This document shows positions 1 to 9,392 of a stretch of DNA of 64,000 bases, piece after piece (positions within the stretch are counted from its first letter, which is position 1; every line of letters begins with the position of its first letter). The position numbers and the translations under genes were made by a program. Origin of the DNA: Glossina fuscipes. Its lineage: Eukaryota > Arthropoda > Insecta > Diptera > Glossinidae. Where the stretch lies: contig NW_023998423.1 of assembly GCF_014805625.2 (NCBI RefSeq), forward strand, positions 3,587,722 to 3,651,721, written 5' to 3'. The notes below the pieces were generated by a model. That model was not told where the DNA came from and searched no databases. It was given only the letters and a program-made list of their open reading frames with translations.

Positions 1-2
1 AA

Positions 3-299
3 CAGCAGCATCGCATCGTTGTCATGGGAGCAGCTCGTGTTGGCAAAAGTTGCATCATTTCACAATTTTTATACGATAAATTTAATGTACGCTATAAGAA
101 AACTGTTGAGGAATTGCACCGTGGAGAGTACGATTTACCAGACGGTTCGGCACTAACGCTCGATATACTTGATACGTCGGGTGCTTTCGAATTTCCAGCT
201 ATGCGTACGCTGTCAATAGCTACCGGTGTAGCATTTATATTAGTATATGCCGTCGATGATATTGAATCTTGGCATGAGGTCGAACGATTGCGTAACCAG
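3..299 (+). CDS. Ras-dva-like GTPase, exon with G1-G3 boxes
   Basis: The exon is partial at its 5' edge and ends in CAG before a GTAAGT donor at 300. It encodes the P-loop (GAARVGKS), the switch I effector region and the G3 box DTSG followed by AFEF. The reading frame runs past the donor for five codons and then stops, so the spliced join is needed. The last three exon codons read R-N-Q. Confidence 0.88.
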
Positions 300-2494
300 G
301 TAAGTTTAGAAGCATAAGAAAGGAAAAACAACACAAGAAGGTTGAAAGACAACCGTAACATTCGCACACATATGGCTTTGCAAAGGGATAGGAATTGACA
401 AATACTTGGGAAAATGCAAACGAAATTTTTTCCTCTCTCTCTTTTTTTTTTAAATGAAAAACTAAAGGCATGTCTTTCAACAAAAATGATATCAAGTGAG
501 ATTGCAGCTGGGTCAAGATTATCCAAACTAGGGATAGGATTGTTGCCTGATATTATAGGGCTATGTCTGATTTTTTCACGTGTCCATATCAAAGACTTCT
601 TGACTTTCACTTACAAGCGAGATATTAGTATTCTTTAGAAATTACGGACGAGACATGCGTTGTCCACTGATGCTGTACGACTGTACTGACCTTTTTCTTG
701 TTTCTATATCAAAAATTCTCTTCTTCGAGCAAGGTATTTGAGGTCAAGGAAAGGTACAAAAAGAATTATCTAAATGATCTTAGCCATTGGGTGTGCGAAG
801 AGTATGCCGTAAGCAAAGATATCAGACTTACTTTGAAGCCAAAAAAAAACGATTCCGGGTACTTTATGCACAAAATATACATGCAATTGAACAGCTGAAT
901 CACTTTAATCTTATCTCTTTTTTTATTTGTCTACCTGGCTATACACTCAACTCGTCTGCAAGCTTAAGCCTTTGTATGCGGAAGAAGAGAAATAGAGTAC
1001 GATTTCATTCTGTTTAGTTTCATCACCTAGATTGCTTTATTATGGACAAGCTACGATAAAAATCTAAAAATTAAATATCTGTCTTCAATGTTACCTGTCT
1101 ATATATTTATATATCCATCTTATGTTATTATACCAATTATCGAGGGATAAGGGGTAAATTCGTTTCGTCAAAGCGTCTGCAACACTCGGAAGGAAGCCTC
1201 TAATATATATAGATTCTTGATCAACATCAAGTTCCAAACCGTTTTAGGTATGTCCGTCTGTCTGTCTACTGTAAAAATACTCCTGGTCGCAAAAATGCAC
1301 CAATCAGCTTGAAATTTGGATTCAAAGTTCATGCACGCAGATAGATATTGAAATTGAACCGAATTAGCCGAAACACACGCCCACTGTACAATCTGAGAAC
1401 AAAGAAAAAATAAATGTGCTTTTTAGCTCTTTGCTTATAAACCATAATGGGTCCAAACTTGCATTTATGGATAATCTCCAGCACCTGAACAAAAATTTCA
1501 AAAAATTGATCACGCCTACTCAATATTATATAATATTAAAGTTCCATTCTTTTATCAAAAAACAGCCGTCCGTCCATCTGGCTGCTAATTGCTATGGTAA
1601 AGGTACTCATTATAGTAAAAAAGGAGATATCGGCTTCAAATCTGGCAAAACCAATGGAAGCCGTTACATGCAGTGCGATAATGCAAATGGGCCAATTCGG
1701 CACAACGACAATCTCTTATATCGTACTATGCGCGAGTTCTTTTACGGACTGAGTACATCCCGGCTTTCTGAAGTTGTTGTCCATAAACTGCAACAGATGC
1801 ACGATACAAATTTCCACTTTCATTTGATGGAAATTGAAAAAATTAGCCACGCCCACGTAATATATATGAAAATTTAACTTTTGCCCTTTTCTTCGTACCT
1901 GTTTTGAGATCGGTATAAAAGATTCGGTCGTGGCCGAATATAATTTTCTTACTTGTTTAAAATGCTCTTAGGGTATATTCAGTTGACTGAATGCTTGTGT
2001 TTTGTAAGCAATTTTGTTCTTTACATTATGTTGCAGTTTCAGTACAAGTTGCTTATTTTCAACACACAGAGGCTATATGTTTCTTGAGAAAGTCGTGGCC
2101 ATTCCACAATTCGGTTCGAGCTGAATATAATTCCTTTGCTCTATTCTTTCTTTTTGCTTTTTATTTCTAGATCATCACGGAGAAAGGCATTAAGCCTCCT
2201 ATCGTTGTGGTGGGTAATAAAGTTGACACGTGCGAGCGTCAGGTGGAACATGAAGTAACAGAAATGGTTGTTTGCGAAGATTGGCAATGCGGTTATGTTG
2301 AATGTTCGGCTAAAGAGAATCGCGGCATATTGGAGATATTCAAAGAACTTTTAGTACAAGCGAACATACGCTACAATCTAAGTCCGGCGGTACGACGGAG
2401 ACGCCAATCATTGCCATCGTTTAGTACAGGGGGTAAGACTAAAAGTCCTTCGTATCGTAGTGGCTTAAAAAGACATTCATGCACAATGACCTGA
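3..2494 (+). CDS. Ras-dva-like small GTPase (5'-truncated, two visible exons)
   Basis: Coding exons are 3-299 (continuing left of the window) and 2171-2494, joined by a GT-AG intron; the join falls between codons and restores one frame. The reading frame is open from base 3, so the first ATG at 24 is internal, not the start. Seen: G1 loop GAARVGKS, switch I with TVEELHR, G3 DTSG, G4 GNKVD, G5 ECSAKE, a basic serine-rich tail, and a C-terminal CTMT that fits a CAAX prenylation box. The TVEELH switch I and DTSG are typical of the Ras-dva branch of the Ras family, a membrane-anchored GTP-binding switch studied in vertebrate head development. Residues equivalent to Ras G12, G13 and Q61 are A, R and A, so intrinsic GTP hydrolysis may be weak (inference). 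The specific fly gene name was not resolved. A DIRAS- or RASL-type relative is the alternative. Confidence 0.88.
300..2170 (+). other. Intron of the Ras-dva-like gene, containing repeats
   Basis: The intron starts GTAAGT and ends TTTCTAG. It holds a DINE-1-like element (about 1150-1958) and a second degenerate element end near 2080-2140. I saw no coding sequence; the short open frames at 414-638, 698-898 and 1416-1877 cross the repeat or low-complexity sequence. Confidence 0.8.
1150..1958 (+). mobile_element. DINE-1/INE-1-like element (non-autonomous Helentron) in intron
   Basis: The left block has the order known from fly DINE-1 elements: a CTGCAACACTCGGAAGGAAG-like segment near 1173-1192, then a TATATATAGATTCTTGATC segment near 1203-1222, then a GTCCGTCTGTCTGTC core near 1251-1265. 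The right end has a hairpin, ATTCGG (1922-1927) pairing with CCGAAT (1934-1939), followed by TTTCTTACTTGTTT at 1945-1958. A hairpin plus a short CTTGTTT tail is the usual 3' end of this family. A second GTCCGTCC segment near 1568 suggests nesting or internal duplication. Confidence 0.65.
2171..2494 (+). CDS. Ras-dva-like GTPase, last exon with G4, G5 and CAAX
   Basis: The exon follows a TTTCTAG acceptor and opens with I-I-T-E-K-G in the same phase as the upstream exon. It carries GNKVD (guanine specificity) and ECSAKE (G5), then a basic tail and C-T-M-T before the TGA at 2492-2494. The first ATG at 2207 would cut off the start of the G4 strand and is not a start codon. Confidence 0.88.
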   Translation: MITEKGIKPPIVVVGNKVDTCERQVEHEVTEMVVCEDWQCGYVECSAKENRGILEIFKELLVQANIRYNLSPAVRRRRQSLPSFSTGGKTKSPSYRSGLKRHSCTMT

Positions 2495-3045
2495 AGGATT
2501 TAATTGATGGCAATAGAATATGACAACGAGGAAACTTAAAGAACACAAAAGAGGAAAACTAGAAAAAACAAAAAACAAAAAAAAAAAAAAACAAACCAAA
2601 AAAAGAACATTTGAATGATTAGTTTTGCTCGATAAAAAGTCGATATTTGAAACCATAGACCAGCAACACTAATATGCTGTACGCAATATAGATACTGTTA
2701 AACACACGCACACGCTTGCACATGAATACATATCTATATTTATGTAGATTGATTGTTCTAGGAAAACAGGAGTGTAAAAGAGCAAAATGAAGAAAAAAAA
2801 GAAAAAAAAAAAACACAAAAAATCAGGACAAGAAAGATAGAACAAATAATTGCAAATATTGAAATTTAAGCTTTGTTCTAAATGGCTTCGTTATCTTTTA
2901 ATGGAATATGCTCGTAAAAATAAAATGGAAGACAAGGAGAAATCTCAAAAGAACGCTCACCATGAAAAGGTCGAAATACAGTATTTTATTTTATTCGTTT
3001 TATTTATGTTTTTATAACAATAAAACATTTTCCTTTCCAAGACTA
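2495..3045 (+). other. Probable 3' UTR of the Ras-dva-like gene
   Basis: AT-rich sequence with A-runs and no coding frame on the plus strand. AATAAA hexamers lie at 2919-2924 and 3019-3024; either could set the poly(A) site. The extent of the UTR is inferred from these signals only. Confidence 0.5.
3019..3024 (+). terminator. AATAAA polyadenylation signal candidate
   Basis: Perfect hexamer about 525 bases after the GTPase stop codon, followed by T-rich sequence. An alternative hexamer sits at 2919-2924. Confidence 0.4.
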
Positions 3046-3439
3046 TCGTCAAAGGTAGAATATATTTTTAATTAAACATTTTTCCATGTTACAAAAAGCA
3101 AAAGACCGAGAGGACAAAAAAAGTAATCTTAGATAAAACGCACAAATTTGTTGGGACAAAAGGGAAAATTATTAAAAAAAAAATTATTATGGCTCTTTAA
3201 TCTACTTATGATAATAATAAGAAAGGAGCAGTATTAGAGCAACAGTAGGGTTTGTTATTAAAATTAACCCCCATCCTCTTCAACTAACTACCTTCCCCAT
3301 CATGTTACATTATTAAGGCCATTTTCCATTTTGAGACACATTGACTGAACGATATCCTGGATATTATTTTGAGTTTAATTTATTAGCTCAGCTTTCTATA
3401 TACACGAGATTTGGTAAAAAAAAGATGATTTTTGATATT

Positions 3440-3860
3440 TCTGGAAAAATATCTATGCATTCATCGATATCTATTTTGTCCCCTTCAAAGTAATACCTTT
3501 TGATGTAATACAACTGCGTTGGCGCTTTTTCCCATCCCCCAACCACTTCTGATATGCGTTCTTTAGTGTGGGCTTGAGCTGTTCCAGCCAGGCAGTCTCT
3601 ATCTTTTTAATCGTGGCTAAACTCCGTCCTTTCATGGATCGTTCCAGTTTCGGAAACAGGAAAAAAGTCGTAGTGGGCTAAGTCCGGTAGTCAAAAAATT
3701 GTGACCAAGCCAAGTCAACATATAGGAATTTCGAAACAAACTTCGCTGCCACACATTCCATGCCCAAAGCATCCGAGAAAATTGTATACCACGAACCAAC
3801 CGACCTGCCAGCATACTCAGCAATTTCTCTAATAATGATCCTCCATAACAATTATTTTCG
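3440..3860 (-). pseudogene. Mariner-like transposase fossil (C-terminal part)
   Basis: Read on the minus strand, separate frames give the C-terminal mariner landmarks in the right order: PDLAHYDFF (about 3661-3688; family form DLAPxDF, the region of the third catalytic Asp), KLERSMKGR (about 3627-3655), and YYFEGDKIDIDE (about 3462-3500; family form DYFEGDKI). The frame changes at least twice between them and stops interrupt the region upstream, so it cannot encode an active enzyme. Terminal inverted repeats were not located. Family assignment is by motif pattern only. Confidence 0.7.
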
Positions 3861-5680
3861 CTGCTTGTACCACTTATAAACTTATAGAGATAGACTCGCC
3901 AAATGCCACACTCAATATTTTAAGTGAGTTGAAGCATTTACCTTTACTTTTCAGACACACCTTAATGCAGACTGTTTGATCCGTTTGGTTGGATAGCAAA
4001 AAACTCCCCAGCACATGATAACACCTTTGTATAACCTTTGTATCTGCCAACAAAAAACTAAAAATACAAAATCGCTCTTGTAGCAAACATACGCCGGGGA
4101 CATGTGTACCAACATAACAAAAAAAAATTCGAAAATCGAATGCTTGTAGCCTACGAAATTTGAAAAATCGCACCTCTTATGTATATATATATATATACAT
4201 ATGTTTGCTGAGAAAAAACCGTTTCTTTTGCGTACCTATTTGAGCTTAGCAAGTGAGAACACGTCGTAAGGAGATGTGTTTAAAGAATAGATTGGTTGTG
4301 GTCAATTTTTAGAAAATTTAGACAAATTTTTGATTTCAAGTTGAAAAATCTGAAATTGTGAAATTCTGATTTGATCAGTATCCTCTTTAACATTGCTACT
4401 TTCACACCCTAATAAGTGATATTCTTTTATGATATTCTTTCACGAACGTCATTTCGATCAAACCGTAAATATGAGTGAACCAAATTTAACAAATTACATA
4501 TAAATGCAAGAGAATTTCACTTGCCTAGTAAATATAAGTTCAATTTGGAGTAAGTTTCTAATCTGCATAGACTTTCGATTAGAATAAAATGAAATAAAAG
4601 CATAGCTTTCGGCTTGGGGGCGACGATTCTCGTGACTTTTCGATCAAGCCAAATATTTATTATTGAGGTGAACTTGACATATACATATTTGTATAGTACA
4701 AGGTAAATGCTAGTTTGCCTAGAGAACATACATAAAGGGTTCAACTTGGAGTAGATTTCAAATCTCTATAGTCTGCCTTACTAAGCCCATAAGAACAAGT
4801 TGAAATGAAAGCATGCCTTTTGACTTTGCGACGAAAGTGCTGACAGGCATGTCTAGACTCTTATCGAGATTCAAATGACCAGAGCAATATATTTGCTTCA
4901 CGATTTCAACGATAGTTTAATTGCGCCAACAATTGCGAACGAGCTTACTGACCGACAAATACTTTTAGATTTAATAGAGCTTTGGCTATTATAAATAAAA
5001 CAATTGATGTGTGACATAAAAGAAAACCATTCCGTTTTGACAAAGGCTTCTTTTTTAAAAAATAGGCACAATTTTACTTTTAGAAATATTGCTTTAGCAT
5101 AATGTTAACATTCTTGCATATAAACATTTAAGTGTTTTTTAAACGGATCAATAAATGTGTACTAATAACGAAATTCTCGAGACATTCCATAATAAAATTT
5201 TCGAAGCAGAAACTGCATCTCCGATTTCCATAAAAAGGGAAAAAGTGTTTCTTTAAAATTATAAATTAGCATTAGTTTAGCAAATCTCTAATAATAATTG
5301 AAATTGAACTACAGTTGACTGTAATCGGGGATGATTTTTGAAAAGTATTTTTAAGACGATTTCATAAATATCTAAGAATAAATGTTTTATATGGATAATT
5401 ATATTTATATGTATGTGTAACAGTTGTATATGTTAATATTGTATATTATATATTGTGGATATTAACCGGTTTTGGTTGTTTTGTGGTATTAAACCAAAAT
5501 AAAATTAAATATTTTTTGTAAATTAAAAAAATTACAAGTAAAAATTATTTGAATATAAACAGTTCGTTGTTGTTCTTACTTACAGGCTTCTCTTCAGCTT
5601 CTTTCTCATGCCGCTCAAGTCATAAGGTAGAGCACTAACATTGTTTACTATATATAGCTCATAGATCGATCCGCAATTTA
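3861..5680. other. Non-coding stretch between Ras-dva-like and pain 3' ends
   Basis: No coding region seen. The stretch contains a TA run near 4182-4200 and a degenerate tandem duplication at about 4520-4845, listed separately. The rest is AT-rich unique-looking DNA. Confidence 0.6.
4520..4845. repeat. Degenerate tandem duplication, two units of about 195 bp period
   Basis: Unit 1 starts at TTGCCTAGTAAATATAAG (about 4522) and unit 2 at TTGCCTAGAGAACATACATA (about 4716). Both continue in the same order with TTC-AA-TTGGAGTA, a CTTTCG/CTGCCT segment, AAATGAAA-AAAGCAT and GCGACGA, and end in TGAC. The units differ by many substitutions and indels, so the duplication is old. Confidence 0.55.
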
Positions 5681-5689
5681 TTAAGAATT

Positions 5690-5960
5690 TCTAAATTCCT
5701 GTAAAAGCACTCAATAGCTCTTGAGTACAAGTGAAAATGCTTGCAAAACGCAGAACAAGTTAAAATAAGCGTATCTTTAGTTAAATCACTTGATTGTGGA
5801 AGAGGTTCTAACTTGGTCTGCCCGTCTGTCCGATTTTTATTCTTCTGTTCAACGTGCAGTCCATAATTTATGATGAGATTTGTACACTGATATACTTCGG
5901 TGCAATAAAAATCGCGATATAAAAAAGGGTTCAGATCGTAATATGGCGGAGTACCATAGC
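5690..5960 (+). mobile_element. DINE-1-like fragment
   Basis: The fragment contains the CTGCCCGTCTGTCC core (about 5819-5832), followed by the family's next block: TTCTGTTCAACGTGCAGTCC, an AATTTATGATGAGATTT segment and GTACACTGATATAC. The same block order appears at 25.7, 54.5 and 60.9 kb. The ends are not sharp. Confidence 0.55.
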
Positions 5961-6382
5961 CAAGAAATTGACTGCCTACGATGCTGCGTAACATGCTGTC
6001 TCTTGATAAGCAATTTTGTACATTTTATGCTATAACAAGTCGACGCTTTATGTTTCAACTGCATTTCATTGATTATTACTAGTGTTCGTGCGAGTTTATG
6101 AATATATTAATATGATAAAGAATATAGCAACGTGCAACTAAACTGTGATAACAGCATTGCCATATGGAAATTATTTTCTTTGGAGTAAAGTTTTATTTCA
6201 ATGGTTGTTGTCTGCAGAAAGCATGATGTTCGCTCATTTCGCTGTTTGCGTCCTTGTCGATCATTAAATTCTCCGTTCATACAATAAATATACAAAATTT
6301 TTCGAGTAAAAAATAATACCATTGTTTATTAATATTTAAAAAAAAAAATGTTTTTTTGTTATTTAAAATAAATTTTCATCAT

Positions 6383-6388
6383 TTTATT
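6383..6388 (-). terminator. Candidate poly(A) signal of painless
   Basis: AATAAA on the minus strand, about 80 bases after the stop codon of the pain model. A further hexamer lies at 6325-6330. Confidence 0.4.
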
Positions 6389-6467
6389 AATAAATTCTCT
6401 TCTTCTTTTTTGTTTGTAATGTAACGCGTAGAAATAATACTTCTTAATACCACGAATCTGCATTTTT

Positions 6468-7007
6468 TTATTTTATTTTTGAATCCTGCAAAATTTCGAA
6501 TATTTTTTCCAGTTTTTGTTCAATATTTTGCAAACGTTTTTCAGTGGTTTTCAAGTGCAGTTGCGTTCTTATTGCACTCGCTTTTTTCTCGATAACTGTC
6601 AACGCCATCTTAACCGTACGGACATCCATTTTAGAACAACTACCGGTTATGCAAGAACAGCAGCAAGGTAGAAACCTTACCGGCGGATCTAATAGTTTCT
6701 TTTGTTTATCATGATCATTATCGCTTAGCGGTAAAAAGCACGCTAAGGAGTTGTCCACTTCTTTCAATTCGAAAATGCTACTTGTCGGTATCAAAACCTT
6801 ATTATTATCGTTAGGTAATATTGCAATTTGTCGACCCGCTAAATAGTTGGGATATAAATTCGTTAGACGACGGCATATAGAGCGGAAAGGTTCATGGTTA
6901 ACTATAAAACTGGCTCCGTCTGCACGACCAGTTAAAACTTTTTCATAACGTGTTAAAAGATTAGTTCGACATATCGAGCCATTTAGTTCGGCCTGTCCTT
7001 TAATGGC
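6468..7007 (-). CDS. pain: painless exon 4: cytoplasmic C-terminus
   Basis: Encodes 179 residues after the sixth helix, opening AIKGQAELNGSICRTN, which matches the conserved post-S6 helix of Painless, and ending in a Lys/Glu-rich, probably coiled segment (KRLQNIEQKLEKIFEILQ) before TAA at 6470-6468. Confidence 0.88.
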   Translation of the reverse strand, partial: AIKGQAELNGSICRTNLLTRYEKVLTGRADGASFIVNHEPFRSICRRLTNLYPNYLAGRQIAILPNDNNKVLIPTSSIFELKEVDNSLACFLPLSDNDHDKQKKLLDPPVRFLPCCCSCITGSCSKMDVRTVKMALTVIEKKASAIRTQLHLKTTEKRLQNIEQKLEKIFEILQDSKIK

Positions 7008-9392
7008 CTATTTAAAGAAACAAACAGTTTATAGAAAATCAAAACAAGGTATTATTTAAAATTATTTTTACCTGCGTATCGCTAACTGCCAGACCATTTA
7101 GCAAATTAAGCAATACAATGGTCATGAAAAAGACGAAGAGTAAAAACAGTAAGTAATTGTAAAGAGAATCAAACTCTAGATCGCCGGCATCGAACTCGCC
7201 GGTAAGCATAACAATGGTTTTGATTAAAGCCGTCAAGGGATTAGTAAATTTGTTAAATTCCCCGTTATCCTCATTAGAAGCGGTAGGCTCTTTTGGGTTC
7301 ATTTCAGGCTTGCCAAACAGTATATAAAAACATAAACTGAACGTGATCACAAAAATTGAGTAGAGCGCAAAACTTTTCAAAAAACTACGGCACACAGCAT
7401 CCAACATTAACATATGTGTCGAAATGGACAAGACGGGTAAGGAGCCTACTAAGAGGCACAGTTCTATTGCTATCAAAAGCATAGTAAAAACGGCAATTAC
7501 TCGCTGAGTCTCTTTATCATAAGTGGGTTCGCTGCATGTTACAATCGATAGTCCGATCAAGGCCAATTCCATGTAGTTGGCCAGCGAGCGAAAATAGCAT
7601 AAAGGTGACATGATCATTTGCGTACATTCCCGCAGAATCATGTAGATAATACCAATCCAAGAAAACAGACCAAAAAGGGCTGTCACTGCCTCATACTCAC
7701 TCTCACGAAATTTCAGAATAGTGTGTGTGATAATAGAAACAGCAAAGAAGACATACATTAAAAAATTTACAAAAAAGACGACCGAGAGGCGATGCCATTT
7801 AAGAAACAAATAACTGGTAATGAGAGGATGTTGCAGTAGATGGCGATGTTCTTTTGATTTGGCTATAAATGCTATAGGAGCCATTTCATCTCGCAATTGT
7901 TTCACTGGCATCTTAGACGAAGACACTTCTAGCCGTGGCAAGAGATTCATATAGTTGATGATAATTTCAAAGTTTTTATCTCCCAACTTCCGATTATTTG
8001 AGGTTATGCAATTATCAAAGTGTTCCTCTAATAGTTCAGGGCTCACGCCATCGATAGATAGGTCGTTAAAGCAGCTTTTCGCTCCTATATAACTGCCTCT
8101 TCTTAATAGCTCTCTTATAGCTTCGTTGTTGCGATATTTGACAGCGTAATGTAATGGCGTAGAGCCACTGTCATCTTTTTCATTAATATTCACTTTCTCA
8201 GACTCTATCAATACGTAGAAACACTTGCGATAGTCGCAAAACGCCTGTAAAGGATCTTCACTCATTTTGCATATAACAGTAATTAAAGGGTGATCATCAC
8301 GTCGCAATTTTAAATCCGGATGATCCAAGAGCTTTTGCAATGCATACCAATTACCCCAGATAGCTGCGACTTCTAAAGCGTTGCTGTTCTCCCATACAGC
8401 GTTAACGTTTAAATTTTTGCCTAATAAAACGTCAAAGGCGGCATGAGCTCCCTTCTGAATGCATTCAATAAGCAATGGCAGATATTGCTCTTGCGCCGTA
8501 TTACGTAGGTTGTCCTTATCCGATATATTTAATTGATATTCAGGAAAGTGCTGCAAAAATTTTTCCATATCACCTGCACGTATATAGCACAACAATACCT
8601 CCATATCTATTAATTTATTATTACGAATTTCGGGTAATTGCAAATCGGAAAATTCATGCTGCAATAATTGCCGTAATTCGCCGTCACGATACGTATCAAT
8701 ATCTAAATCGTGTCTCTCGAAAAACAATTGAACAATTTCACGTTTTTTATTATCGTCGATTTTACGATTTTTTACCACATAATGTAAGGCAGTCATTTCT
8801 CTCTGATCGGGTATGTTAGGAGAGGCTCCATAATTGAGTAATAGCTTTAAGCACGCAATCACATCGTTTACATTGTCCGCATTAAGACCTTTAGCTAAGG
8901 AGTTCAAAGGGGTTAGTTCCGCATATTTTCGATCTACTTGTACGCCTTCATATTTCAATAACGACATAAGAATGTGAGGATCACGGGAATCACTGGCATA
9001 GCTAATGGCCGCTTTGTCAAAATGTTTATTCACCTAAGAGCAGATAGATGATTAAATGTGAAACTTTGATGGCAGCATTTCTTTAAACTCACATGATGTG
9101 GACTACAACCTCTTTTCAGACATTCCTCGACAAACTCAGCGCAACCGTAAGTTGCCAAAGCCTTCTCATAAATATTGCCATGATGCTGGTCTGCTAAAAT
9201 AGCTTCAGCTCCCATATCTAAAGCAATGCGAAAATCTCGTACATTTCGTGTAGCTAAGGCATTGCTTAGTTGTATCTGTAAAGAGAATTAGCTAAGCCAG
9301 ATTAAAGTATAAATTATGGACGACTGACGCTCGCTTACCTGAGGATCGGCTAAGCAACTGCTTATATCAATCGAATGTTGTTTATCCACCAT
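6468..9392 (-). CDS. pain: Painless, TRPA-family cation channel (complete, 4 exons)
   Basis: Exons on the minus strand: 9339-9392, 9093-9275, 7072-9033 and 6468-7007. All joins are GT-AG and fall between codons, giving 912 aa, close to the Drosophila protein (about 913). The N-terminal half has ankyrin repeats; clear repeat cores are TALHYVVK near residues 160-167 and TPLHYAVK near 371-378. Six membrane segments follow at about 495-516, 530-547, 566-581, 590-610, 634-653 and 705-727. The pore helix and filter (IVMLTGEFDAG) are near 686-696, before the last segment. Long stretches read like Drosophila Painless (DEMAPIAFIA, SLPVLSISTHMLML, NLLNGLAVSDTQ). Painless is a plasma-membrane, Ca2+-permeable channel of sensory neurons needed for noxious heat and mechanical responses (family knowledge). 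The start ATG at 9392 gives MVDKQHS and is followed by an in-phase splice. No damage is seen. Confidence 0.93.
7072..9033 (-). CDS. pain: painless exon 3: ankyrin repeats, membrane helices and pore
   Basis: This exon encodes residues 80-733: most ankyrin repeats, all six membrane helices and the pore filter. It opens with GTG AAT AAA after a CTCTTAG acceptor, so the first residue is an internal Val, not a start. It ends in ACG CAG before a GTAAAA donor; unspliced reading would stop ten codons later. The flanking introns are 59 bp (9034-9092) and 64 bp (7008-7071). Confidence 0.93.

Noticed and set aside
1416..1877. 153-residue open frame in the GTPase intron
   Set aside because: It overlaps the DINE-1-like element and its translation has no family resemblance.
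7039..9033. Stand-alone 664-residue channel starting at 9033
   Set aside because: The first codon is GTG directly after a splice acceptor, and the last ten codons read into an intron; the four-exon painless model is consistent.
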